Source of the DNA: Burkholderiales bacterium
GTDB lineage: Bacteria > Pseudomonadota > Gammaproteobacteria > Burkholderiales > Burkholderiaceae_C
Reading direction: 5' to 3'
Assembly: GCA_016219375.1 (NCBI GenBank)
Contig: JACRNC010000008.1
Location: forward strand, 62,001 to 126,000
Length of the DNA: 64,000 bases
Part shown: in pieces, positions 57,263 through 64,000 of the stretch
Position numbering within the stretch: position 1 is the stretch's first letter
Layout of the letters: every line of letters begins with the position of its first letter
Translations under genes and position numbers: made by a program
Notes under the pieces: generated by a model
The model's input: the letters and a program-made list of their open reading frames with translations, nothing else
The model's database searches: none
Told to the model about the DNA's origin: nothing

Positions 57263-58771
57263 ATGCCCGATCGCCTGACCGCCCCCTACTTCCAGACCGA
57301 CCGCTTCGACGAGGCCGGCGCAGCCCTGGCCCGCGTGCGCGAGATCTATGCCGCCAACCAGGCCTTCCTGCGCCAGGCGCTGCAGCGCTTCGTCGCCGGC
57401 GAGGACATGGGCCGCGTGCGTGCCTGCTATCCCATCGTGCGCGTGCAGACCGAGACCGTGCGCCGGCCGGACTCGCGCCTGTCCTACGGCTTTGTCGCCG
57501 GGCCCGGCGCCTACGAGACGACGCTGACCCGGCCCGACCTCTTCGGCGACTACTACCTGGAGCAGTTCCGGCTGCTGCTGAAGAACCACAAGGTGCCGCT
57601 GGAGATCGGGGTCAGCGAGCAGCCCATCCCGGTGCACTTCTCGCTGGCCGAGCATGACCATGTGGAGGGCCATCTGACGCCCGAGCGGCGCCTGCTGCTG
57701 CGCGATGTGTTCGACCTGCCCGACCTGGCCGCGATGGACGACGGCATCGCCAACGGCACGCTGGAGTTCGCCTATGGCGAGCCGCATCCGCTGTCGCTCT
57801 TCACCGCGCCGCGGGTGGACTATTCGCTGCACCGGCTGCGCCACTACACCGGCACCTCCACCGACCACTTCCAGAACTTCGTCCTCTTCACGAACTACCA
57901 GTTCTACATCGACGAGTTCGTGCGCATGGGCCATGCGCTCATGGCCCGCCCGGTGGATGCGGCCCAGCCGCGCGACGACGACGACGTGATCGCCTTCGTC
58001 GAGCCGGGCAACGTGATCACCCGCCGCGTCGGCGCGCCCACCGAGCCTGGCGACGAGCTGGGCGCGCCGCCGCCGCGGCTGCCGCAGATGCCGGCCTATC
58101 ACCTGATCCGCCGCGACCGCACCGGCATCACGATGGTCAACATCGGCGTGGGCCCGTCCAACGCCAAGACCATCACCGACCACATCGCCGTGCTGCGCCC
58201 CTATGCGTGGATCATGCTGGGCCACTGCGCCGGCCTGCGCAACGCCCAGCAGCTGGGCGATTACGTGCTGGCCCACGGCTATGTGCGCGAGGACCATGTG
58301 CTGGACGAAGAGCTGCCGCTGTGGGTGCCCATCCCGCCGCTGGCCGAGATCCAGCGCGCGCTGGAGACCGCCGTGGCCGACGTGACGCGGCTGGAGGGCT
58401 ACGAGCTCAAGCGCATCATGCGCACCGGCACCGTGGCGTCCACCGACAACCGCAACTGGGAGCTGCTGCCCCACGGCGGCCCGGAGCGGCGCTTCAGCCA
58501 GAGCCGCGCCATCGCGCTGGATATGGAGAGCGCCACCATCGCGGCCAACGGCTTTCGCTTCCGCGTGCCCTACGGCACCCTGCTGTGCGTGAGCGACAAG
58601 CCGCTGCACGGCGAGATCAAGCTGCCGGGCATGGCCAACCAGTTCTACCGCGAGCGCGTGGACCAGCACCTGCGCATCGGCCTGCGCGCGGTGGAGCTGC
58701 TGCGCGCCCAGGGGCTGGACCGGCTGCACAGCCGCAAGCTGAGGAGCTTTGCGGAAGTGGCGTTCCAGTAA
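57263..58771 (+). CDS. amn: AMP nucleosidase
   Basis: A 502-residue enzyme hydrolysing AMP to adenine and ribose 5-phosphate, balancing adenylate pools. The N-terminal AMP nucleosidase domain (about 1-190; RLSYGFVAGPGAYETTLTRP, EQPIPVHFSL) regulates activity. The C-terminal nucleoside-phosphorylase-like domain (about 280-490) has GVGPSNAKTITDHIAVLRP, GHCAGLRNAQQLGDYVLA, DMESATIAANGFRFRVPYG and LPGMANQFYRERV. MPDRLTAPYFQTD at 57263 starts the protein; the earlier in-frame sequence is not protein-like. Confidence 0.95.
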   Translation: MPDRLTAPYFQTDRFDEAGAALARVREIYAANQAFLRQALQRFVAGEDMGRVRACYPIVRVQTETVRRPDSRLSYGFVAGPGAYETTLTRPDLFGDYYLEQFRLLLKNHKVPLEIGVSEQPIPVHFSLAEHDHVEGHLTPERRLLLRDVFDLPDLAAMDDGIANGTLEFAYGEPHPLSLFTAPRVDYSLHRLRHYTGTSTDHFQNFVLFTNYQFYIDEFVRMGHALMARPVDAAQPRDDDDVIAFVEPGNVITRRVGAPTEPGDELGAPPPRLPQMPAYHLIRRDRTGITMVNIGVGPSNAKTITDHIAVLRPYAWIMLGHCAGLRNAQQLGDYVLAHGYVREDHVLDEELPLWVPIPPLAEIQRALETAVADVTRLEGYELKRIMRTGTVASTDNRNWELLPHGGPERRFSQSRAIALDMESATIAANGFRFRVPYGTLLCVSDKPLHGEIKLPGMANQFYRERVDQHLRIGLRAVELLRAQGLDRLHSRKLRSFAEVAFQ

Positions 58772-58804
58772 GCGCGCGCCAGTCGCCGGCGCGGCTGGCC
58801 GAGG

Positions 58805-59857
58805 TCAGCCCGCTGCCGGCAGCGACGCCATGTCGATGACGAAGCGGTAGCGCACGTCGGCGCGCTCCATGCGCTCCCAGGCTTCGTTGATGCGGTCGAT
58901 GGGGATGATCTCCACATCCGGCAGCACGCCCTTGCGGGCGCAGAAGTCCAGCAGCTCCTGGGTCTGGGCGATGCCGCCGATCAGCGAGCCGGCCAGGCGG
59001 CGGCGGCCCATGACCAGCGGCACGCTGGACGGCTGGCCGATGGGCCCGATCTGGCCGACCAGCACCAGCGAGCCGTCCAGGTCCAGCAGCGGCAGGTAGT
59101 CGCCCACCGGGTGGTCCACCGGGACGGTGTCGATGATCAGGTCGAAGCGCGAGGCGGCTTTCGCCACCGCATCCGCGTCGGTGGAGATGAGCACCTCGTC
59201 GGCCCCCAGCGCCAGGGCGTCGGCCGTCTTGGTGGGCGAGCGGCTGATGACGGTGACGTGCGCGCCCAGGGCCGCGGCCAGCTTGACCGCCATGTGGCCC
59301 AGCCCGCCCAGGCCGATCACGCCCACGCGGCTGCCCGGGCCCACGCCCCAGGTGCGCAGCGGCGAGTAGGTGGTGATGCCGGCGCACAGCAGCGGCGCGG
59401 CGCGCGACAGGTCCAGGCCATCCGGCACGGAGAGGACGAACTCCTGGCGCACGACGAGGTGCTTGGAGTAGCCGCCCTGCGTAGGCTCATCGGTCACGCG
59501 GTCACGGCCGTTGTAGGTGGCCGTCATGCCCTCGGTGCAGTACTGCTCCTCGCCCAGGCGGCAGGGGCGGCAGTGCTGGCAGGAGTCGACCATGCAGCCC
59601 ACGGCGACCGCATCGCCCACCTTGAAGCGGGTGACGCCCGGCGCCACGGCGGTGACGCGGCCGATGATCTCGTGGCCCGGCACCATCGGGAAGATGGAGC
59701 CGCCCCAGTCGTCGCGCACCTGGTGCAGGTCGGAGTGGCAGACGCCGCAATAGAGCACCTCCATCGCGACGTCGCCTGCGCGCAGCTCGCGGCGCTCGAA
59801 GCTCCAGGGGGTGAGCGGGGCGCCCTTGGTCTGGGCGGCGTAGCCGGTGGTCTTCAT
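58805..59857 (-). CDS. Zinc-dependent NAD(P) alcohol dehydrogenase (YahK/cinnamyl type)
   Basis: A 350-residue medium-chain dehydrogenase. The catalytic zinc is held by CGVCHSDLHQ (first Cys), GHEIIGRV (His-Glu) and the cysteine in VGCMVDSC; the structural zinc by the four cysteines of CQHCRPCRLGEEQYC. GLGGLGHMAVKLAAALGAHV is the Rossmann loop, followed by a small residue/serine typical of NADP use (ISRSPTKTADAL). It matches E. coli YahK-like aldehyde reductases of broad specificity. It converges with amn; only 33 bp separate the stops. Confidence 0.93.
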   Translation of the reverse strand: MKTTGYAAQTKGAPLTPWSFERRELRAGDVAMEVLYCGVCHSDLHQVRDDWGGSIFPMVPGHEIIGRVTAVAPGVTRFKVGDAVAVGCMVDSCQHCRPCRLGEEQYCTEGMTATYNGRDRVTDEPTQGGYSKHLVVRQEFVLSVPDGLDLSRAAPLLCAGITTYSPLRTWGVGPGSRVGVIGLGGLGHMAVKLAAALGAHVTVISRSPTKTADALALGADEVLISTDADAVAKAASRFDLIIDTVPVDHPVGDYLPLLDLDGSLVLVGQIGPIGQPSSVPLVMGRRRLAGSLIGGIAQTQELLDFCARKGVLPDVEIIPIDRINEAWERMERADVRYRFVIDMASLPAAG

Positions 59858-59983
59858 GGGTGGGCCTTTTAGATGGGGCGCTGCCGTGCGCTGCGCACGG
59901 GCGGGATGGCCGGCATCTTCGCCGGTCTGCCCGGCGCGTGCAGGGCGCGGCGTGATGTCCCGCCTGGCGGCTGGCGGCAGGCT

Positions 59984-60505
59984 TCAGCGCTCTTCGAGCC
60001 CGGTGAAGAAGCGCCCGCCGTGGAAGACCAGCGGGGCGGCACCCAGGCGACGCTCGCAGCGCTCGACCTGGCCAATGAAGATGACGTGGTCGCCGGCCTC
60101 GTGGTGGCTGTGGTGGCGGCACTCGAAGACCGCGGCGACGCCATCCAGTACCGGGGCGCCGCCCTCGCCGGCGCGCCAGGGCACGCCGTCAAAGCGGTCG
60201 GCCGCCTTGCTGGCGAAGCGCTCGGCCAGCGGGCGCTGCTCGGCGGTCAGCACGTTGACGGCGAAGTGGCCGCCGGCGATGAAGGCCGCCAGCGAGCTGG
60301 AGCGCCGCGCCAGGCTCCACAGGATGAGCGGCGGCTCCAGCGAGACCGAGTTGAACGAGTTGGCCGTCAACCCCACCGGCCGGCCGCCGGCCTCGCGCGT
60401 GGTGATCACGGTGACGCCGGTGGCGAACTGGCCCAGCGCGGCACGCAGATCCAGCGCGGTGAAGGGCGGGGGCGGATCGGCGCAGGCGTCGCGGGCTTCA
60501 GACAC
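59984..60505 (-). CDS. Flavin reductase family protein
   Basis: A 173-residue split-barrel FMN-binding protein. LGQFATGVTVITTREAGGRP, TANSFNSVSLEPPLILWSL (FMN-binding), HFAVNVLTAEQRPLAERFA and ECRHHSHHEAGDHVIFIGQV are conserved in the DIM6/NTAB group of reductases that feed reduced flavin to two-component monooxygenases. No oxygenase partner is adjacent. It lies 126 bp upstream of the alcohol dehydrogenase in the same direction. Confidence 0.92.
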   Translation of the reverse strand: MSEARDACADPPPPFTALDLRAALGQFATGVTVITTREAGGRPVGLTANSFNSVSLEPPLILWSLARRSSSLAAFIAGGHFAVNVLTAEQRPLAERFASKAADRFDGVPWRAGEGGAPVLDGVAAVFECRHHSHHEAGDHVIFIGQVERCERRLGAAPLVFHGGRFFTGLEER

Positions 60506-60732
60506 GGGTGCGGGGCATTCGGGCCACCCCGCCTGGGACGGCGGGCGGCGGCTTTCAAGGCGGGCGGGCCGCGATTGTCGCCGTGCAGGCCCGATCGCGC
60601 TGGGGAAGGGATGGAGCCGTGCAGCGGACGATGAACCCGGTGGCCGGGGGCTGACGTTGGTTGATGGCGATGGTGAAGGCGATGGCGCTCAAGGGCTTGC
60701 GGCGGCTGGAGGCCGGGGCGGCAAGCCCGATG

Positions 60733-60758
60733 CAGCGGCGCCTCACAGCGGCGCCTCA
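60733..60758. repeat. Exact 13-bp tandem duplication in a promoter region
   Basis: CAGCGGCGCCTCA is repeated head to tail (60733-60745, 60746-60758), immediately followed by CAATTGCCGC and the ATG at 60769. A CACAAT -10-like hexamer overlaps the end of the second copy, so transcription could begin at or next to the start codon. Confidence 0.7.
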
Positions 60759-60768
60759 CAATTGCCGC

Positions 60769-61950
60769 ATGCCGAGTCTGCTGCCCCGTCCCATGCGCCC
60801 GCCCCGCCGCCCACGCCCCAGCCTCACGGACGGGCGGCTGGCAGCAACCGGGCTGGCGGCGGTTGCGCCTGAGCGGAGCTGGGCCGCATCGGCCGCATCG
60901 GTTGCGCGGGACGCTCGCGCCGCCCTGGCCGCTGGTGCGGCGCTGGCCGTTCTGGCCATCGCGTGGCCCGGCGGGGCCGCCGCAGCATCGGCCGCAGCAG
61001 GCAGCCAGGCGGCATCCGGCGCCCAGCCCGCGGCCAGGCCTGGCGCTGAAGCCCAGAAGACCCGTTCCAGGGCCCCCGCGCAGTCCGCCCCCCAGCCCAC
61101 GCCCAAGCCGGCCGCGACACCCTCGCCCGCCCCGCGCACCGCAGCCGGGCCGCATCCGGCCCCCGCATCAGCGCCGCCACAGCCCGCATCGGCACAGACC
61201 GCCGCCGCCTTCTGCGCCCAGGCCGTCAAGCGCCTGCCCAACCTGGGCATGGCGCTGTGCGCGCCGGGCCGGCTGGTGGACTCCGGCGGGCGCTCGGTGC
61301 AGGGCCAGCCGCTGTGGCAGCGCGACATCGTGGCGCCCAAGGCCAAGCGGCGCGTGCTGGTCATCGGCGGCGTGCACGGCGATGAGCTGTCCTCCGGCTC
61401 GCTGGCCTTCCACTGGCTGAGCTGGGCCGAGCAGACGCCCAGCGACGTGCACTGGCGCTTCGTGCCCGTGCTCAACCCCGACGGCACGCTGCGCGACAGG
61501 CCCACGCGCACCAATGCCAACGGCGTGGACCTGAACCGCAACTTCCCGACGCCCGACTGGGACAAGGAGGCGCCGCTCTACTGGGCCAAGCGCACCCAGC
61601 GCGACCCGCGCCGCTACCCCGGCCCCAAGGCGCTGTCCGAGCCGGAGACGCGCTGGCTGATGGCCGAGATGGAGCGCTGGAAGCCCGACCTCATCGTGGC
61701 CATCCACGCGCCCTACGGCGTGCTCGACTTCGACGGCCCGGCCGTGCCGCCGCAGCGCCTGGGCCGGCTGTACCTGGATCAGGTCGGCATCTTCCCCGGC
61801 AGCCTGGGCAACTGGGGCGGCGTGCACAAGAAGGTGCCGGTGGTGACCATCGAGCTCAACCACGCGCTGCGCACGCCGCAGGACGCCGAGATGCGCCAGA
61901 TGTGGCTGGACCTGCTGCGCTGGATCGGCGAGCGGCTGGGGGCGAGCTGA
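60769..61950 (+). CDS. M14-family zinc carboxypeptidase, exported
   Basis: About 393 residues. A basic, Pro/Arg-rich start precedes a hydrophobic helix (ALAAGAALAVLAIAWPGGAAAA, about 45-66) and an Ala/Pro linker, then the peptidase domain (about 150-393). IGGVHGDELSSG gives the zinc His and Glu, RNFPTPDWDKEAP the substrate arginine/asparagine, AIHAPYG the third zinc ligand and VTIELNHAL the catalytic glutamate. It resembles MpaA/murein-peptide amidases that act on peptidoglycan peptides, which fits with the AmpG-type permease next to it. Its start may instead be at 60661 or 60793. Confidence 0.85.
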   Translation: MPSLLPRPMRPPRRPRPSLTDGRLAATGLAAVAPERSWAASAASVARDARAALAAGAALAVLAIAWPGGAAAASAAAGSQAASGAQPAARPGAEAQKTRSRAPAQSAPQPTPKPAATPSPAPRTAAGPHPAPASAPPQPASAQTAAAFCAQAVKRLPNLGMALCAPGRLVDSGGRSVQGQPLWQRDIVAPKAKRRVLVIGGVHGDELSSGSLAFHWLSWAEQTPSDVHWRFVPVLNPDGTLRDRPTRTNANGVDLNRNFPTPDWDKEAPLYWAKRTQRDPRRYPGPKALSEPETRWLMAEMERWKPDLIVAIHAPYGVLDFDGPAVPPQRLGRLYLDQVGIFPGSLGNWGGVHKKVPVVTIELNHALRTPQDAEMRQMWLDLLRWIGERLGAS

Positions 61951-62004
61951 GGGCGCGGCGGCTCCACCGCCCGGCCCCGCTGGCGGCCGTAGCGACAATG
62001 CACC

Positions 62005-63615
62005 ATGCCCCAAGCCGTGCCGCCCGATGCGCCTGCCTCCTCATCACCTGATGGACGTTTGATCGTGGCCTGGCGGCTGCTGGCCGTCACGCTGCTGGGC
62101 TTTGCGTCGGGCCTGCCGCTGGCGCTCACCGGGCAGGCCATGCAGGCCTGGCTGAGCCTGGAGGGCCTGGACGTGGCCACCATCGGCTTCCTCAGCCTGG
62201 TGGGCCTGCCCTACACCTTCAAGTTCCTGTGGGCGCCGCTGATGGACCGCTTCGAGCCACCGGGCCTGGGGCGGCGGCGCGGCTGGCTGGTGCTCACGCA
62301 ATTGGGCCTGGCCGGTGCGCTGTGGGCGCTGGCGCAGACCTCGCCGACGCAGGCCACGCAGGCGTTTGCGCTGCTGGCCGTCGCCGTGGCGTTTCTCTCG
62401 GCCTCGCAGGACGTGGTCATCGACGCCTGGCGCACCGACGTGCTGGCCGCCCACGAGCGCGGCATTGGGGCGTCGCTCAACGTGCTGGGCTACCGGCTGG
62501 CGATGATCGTCTCCGGCGGCCTGGCGCTGATCTGGACGGACGCGCAGCAAGGCGGCGGCTGGACCTGGCCGCAGGTCTACGAGGGCATGGCCGGCCTGAT
62601 GGCCGCAGTCGCCGTCGTCTCGGCCCTGGCCCTGCCGCGGGTGCGGGCGGCGGCGCGACCGTCCAGCGTGGCGCGGCATGACATGCTGGGCTTCCTCGCC
62701 GTGGTGGCGGCCGTGGCCGTGGGCGTGCTGCTGACCGAGCGCGGCCCGGTGGGCTGGGCCGCGCGCGCCGTGGTCGCCCCGCTGCTTGCCGCAACCGATC
62801 TCGCCGCGCCGCTGCAGGCCAAGTGGGTGGACCTGGCGGTGCTGCTGGCGGGCATCGCCGTCACCCTGCCGCTGGCCGCCTGGGCCGCGCGCCGGGCGCG
62901 CTTCGAGACGCTGATCGGCGGCCTGCGCAGCTACTTCAGCCAGCCGGGCGCGGCGGCCTTCCTGGGTTTCATCGTGCTCTACAAGCTGGGCGACGCCTTT
63001 GCCGGCTCGCTGATGACGCCCTTCCTGCTCAAGGCCATGGCCTTTCCGTCGGCCGAGGTGGGCGTGGTCAACAAGCTCATCGGCCTGTGGCTGACGATAG
63101 CCGGGGCGCTGGTGGGCGGGCTGCTGATGCTGCGTCTGGGGCTGTGGCGGGCCCTCTTTCTCTTCGGCCTGCTGCAGATGGCGAGCAACCTGGGCTTCTG
63201 GTGGCTGGCCGTCAACGGCGCCGGCGCGCTGCCCGGGCTGGTGCTGCCGGCCTTCGACTGGGGCCTGGTGAAGCTGGCGCAGGCCACGCCGGTGGACGGC
63301 GGGCTGCTGATGGTGATCGCCTTCGAGAACCTGGCCGGCGGCATGGGCACCGCTGCCTTCGTCGCCTTCCTGATGGGGCTGTGCAACCAGCGCTTCACGG
63401 CCACGCAGTACGCGCTGCTGTCGGCCTTCGCCTCGGTGGGCCGGGTGTGGGTGGGCCCGCTGGCCGGCGTGCTGGCCGAGACCATCGGCTGGCCGACCTT
63501 CTTCATCGTGTCCACCGCGGCGGCGGCTCCGGCGTTATGGATGCTGTGGCGGCTGCGCGCGCCCATCCGTGCCCTGGAGGTCGACCGCACCGCGTCAGCC
63601 GCCACCGACGACTGA
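62005..63615 (+). CDS. ampG: AmpG-type muropeptide permease (MFS)
   Basis: A 536-residue major-facilitator protein with about fourteen hydrophobic segments. LLGFASGLPLALTGQAMQAWL, GLPYTFKFLWAPLMDRF, SASQDVVIDAWRTDVL, LGYRLAMIVSGGLALIW and FTATQYALLSAFASVGRVW are hallmark AmpG blocks. AmpG imports GlcNAc-anhydroMurNAc muropeptides for cell-wall recycling and beta-lactamase signalling. It starts 54 bases after the carboxypeptidase stop; ACAATG before the ATG could be a -10 giving a leaderless message. Together the two suggest murein recycling. Confidence 0.9.
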   Translation: MPQAVPPDAPASSSPDGRLIVAWRLLAVTLLGFASGLPLALTGQAMQAWLSLEGLDVATIGFLSLVGLPYTFKFLWAPLMDRFEPPGLGRRRGWLVLTQLGLAGALWALAQTSPTQATQAFALLAVAVAFLSASQDVVIDAWRTDVLAAHERGIGASLNVLGYRLAMIVSGGLALIWTDAQQGGGWTWPQVYEGMAGLMAAVAVVSALALPRVRAAARPSSVARHDMLGFLAVVAAVAVGVLLTERGPVGWAARAVVAPLLAATDLAAPLQAKWVDLAVLLAGIAVTLPLAAWAARRARFETLIGGLRSYFSQPGAAAFLGFIVLYKLGDAFAGSLMTPFLLKAMAFPSAEVGVVNKLIGLWLTIAGALVGGLLMLRLGLWRALFLFGLLQMASNLGFWWLAVNGAGALPGLVLPAFDWGLVKLAQATPVDGGLLMVIAFENLAGGMGTAAFVAFLMGLCNQRFTATQYALLSAFASVGRVWVGPLAGVLAETIGWPTFFIVSTAAAAPALWMLWRLRAPIRALEVDRTASAATDD

Positions 63616-63655
63616 ACGGGGCCGGCGCCCCGTCGATGCAGCGTGGGGCGCTTCC

Positions 63656-63661
63656 TAGAAT
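63656..63661 (+). promoter_or_regulatory. Possible -10 element upstream of the last gene
   Basis: TAGAAT within CTTCCTAGAATCAGG. The 63616-63942 gap is otherwise without a gene I can support; this is the only promoter-like feature. Confidence 0.3.
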
Positions 63662-63942
63662 CAGGCGCCAACCGCGTGCGCCGGCTTGGGCGCGCTGCCA
63701 CGGCTTGCCCGCGATCCGGCACGACGCGGATGCACGCAACGCGCGGCCGGGGAAGCTGGGCAGGCAGGCCGGCCTCGCCCGCAGAAGCGGGGTCGGTTCG
63801 TGCCCTGTTTGCGCCATGTTTGCGCCCTTGTCCACGCGGCCTGCCGCCCGCATCTGTGCTGCTGCCGCCCACACCGGCGCATCGGCCGCCCCAGCCTGCT
63901 CACCGGCCGGGCGGCAGACGACAACCCGAGGAAGCCTTGCCC

Positions 63943-64000
63943 ATGACGCCCCGCCCCTACGACCCGCAAGCCGAGTTCCAGCCCGGCGAGGACCTGCAGC
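63943..64000 (+). CDS. Start of an unidentified gene (cut by the window end)
   Basis: An ATG preceded by GAGGAAG at good spacing opens MTPRPYDPQAEFQPGEDLQ and runs off the window. Codon use is native. Nineteen residues are too few for identification. Confidence 0.55.
   Translation, partial: MTPRPYDPQAEFQPGEDLQ

Overview
The window is a high-GC (about 70% by eye) bacterial chromosome segment with dense, strongly GC3-biased genes and no tRNA, rRNA, CRISPR array or intact insertion sequence that I could find. Gene content and order (lapB-lapA-ihfB-rpsA-aroA/cmk-tyrA-pheA-serC-gyrA, hemE next to priA, DUF3567, DUF2322, a PEP-CTERM protein) point to a betaproteobacterium of the order Burkholderiales, probably the Rubrivivax/Leptothrix/Ideonella/Roseateles side. 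That placement is inference from synteny and family recognition, not from a search.

Layout. 1-2373: the end of a lower-GC surface-polysaccharide cluster (HAD phosphatase, nucleotidyltransferase, cupin, WavE-like glycosyltransferase). Composition changes abruptly near 2.4 kb. 2770-17288: a long leftward block of core genes, running in transcription order from gyrA through serC, pheA, tyrA, a fused aroA-cmk, rpsA, ihfB, lapA and lapB to a polysaccharide deacetylase and a glycosyltransferase. It joins DNA topology, the serine/aromatic amino-acid branch, translation, nucleoid structure and LPS control. 17.5-18.5 kb: an OmpA-type porin with a clear promoter and terminators. 18.8-29.6 kb is an accessory stretch. 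It holds an alkaline-ceramidase-like membrane protein, an HDOD protein, a secretin-like secreted protein, a large inverted-repeat element, a truncated NifA-type GAF protein carrying a 12-bp minisatellite, a twice-frameshifted response regulator, an esterase, a two-gene operon for membrane-anchored proteins with Val-Pro-Val repeats, and the relic of a cyanate/nitrate uptake and cyanase locus. Several short tandem repeats cluster here.

29.9-45.1 kb: hemerythrin protein, Rep-type helicase, a ParDE-type toxin-antitoxin pair whose toxin is frameshifted, a ferric-iron ABC transporter (ATPase divergent from the permease, binding protein convergent with it), an AEC carrier, an Mpo1-like protein overlapping a CapA-family protein, PriA with a DnaA-box-containing upstream region, and HemE. 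45.3-55.3 kb: a PEP-CTERM protein, a Ser/Thr kinase - PP2C phosphatase - FHA signalling operon, an MHYT-GGDEF-EAL c-di-GMP protein, DUF3567, and a DUF3108 / serine-palmitoyltransferase-like pair.

55.3-56.2 kb is a 0.9-kb gene-free stretch with a strong rightward intrinsic terminator that follows no recognised gene (candidate small RNA), then a G-quadruplex motif inside an inverted repeat. 56.2-64 kb: diiron ferritin-like/desaturase-like protein, AMP nucleosidase, zinc alcohol dehydrogenase, flavin reductase, M14 carboxypeptidase, AmpG-type permease, and the first codons of a further gene. The observations most worth following up are the VPV-repeat operon, the orphan terminator/small RNA, and the cluster of decayed genes and minisatellites at 21-28 kb.
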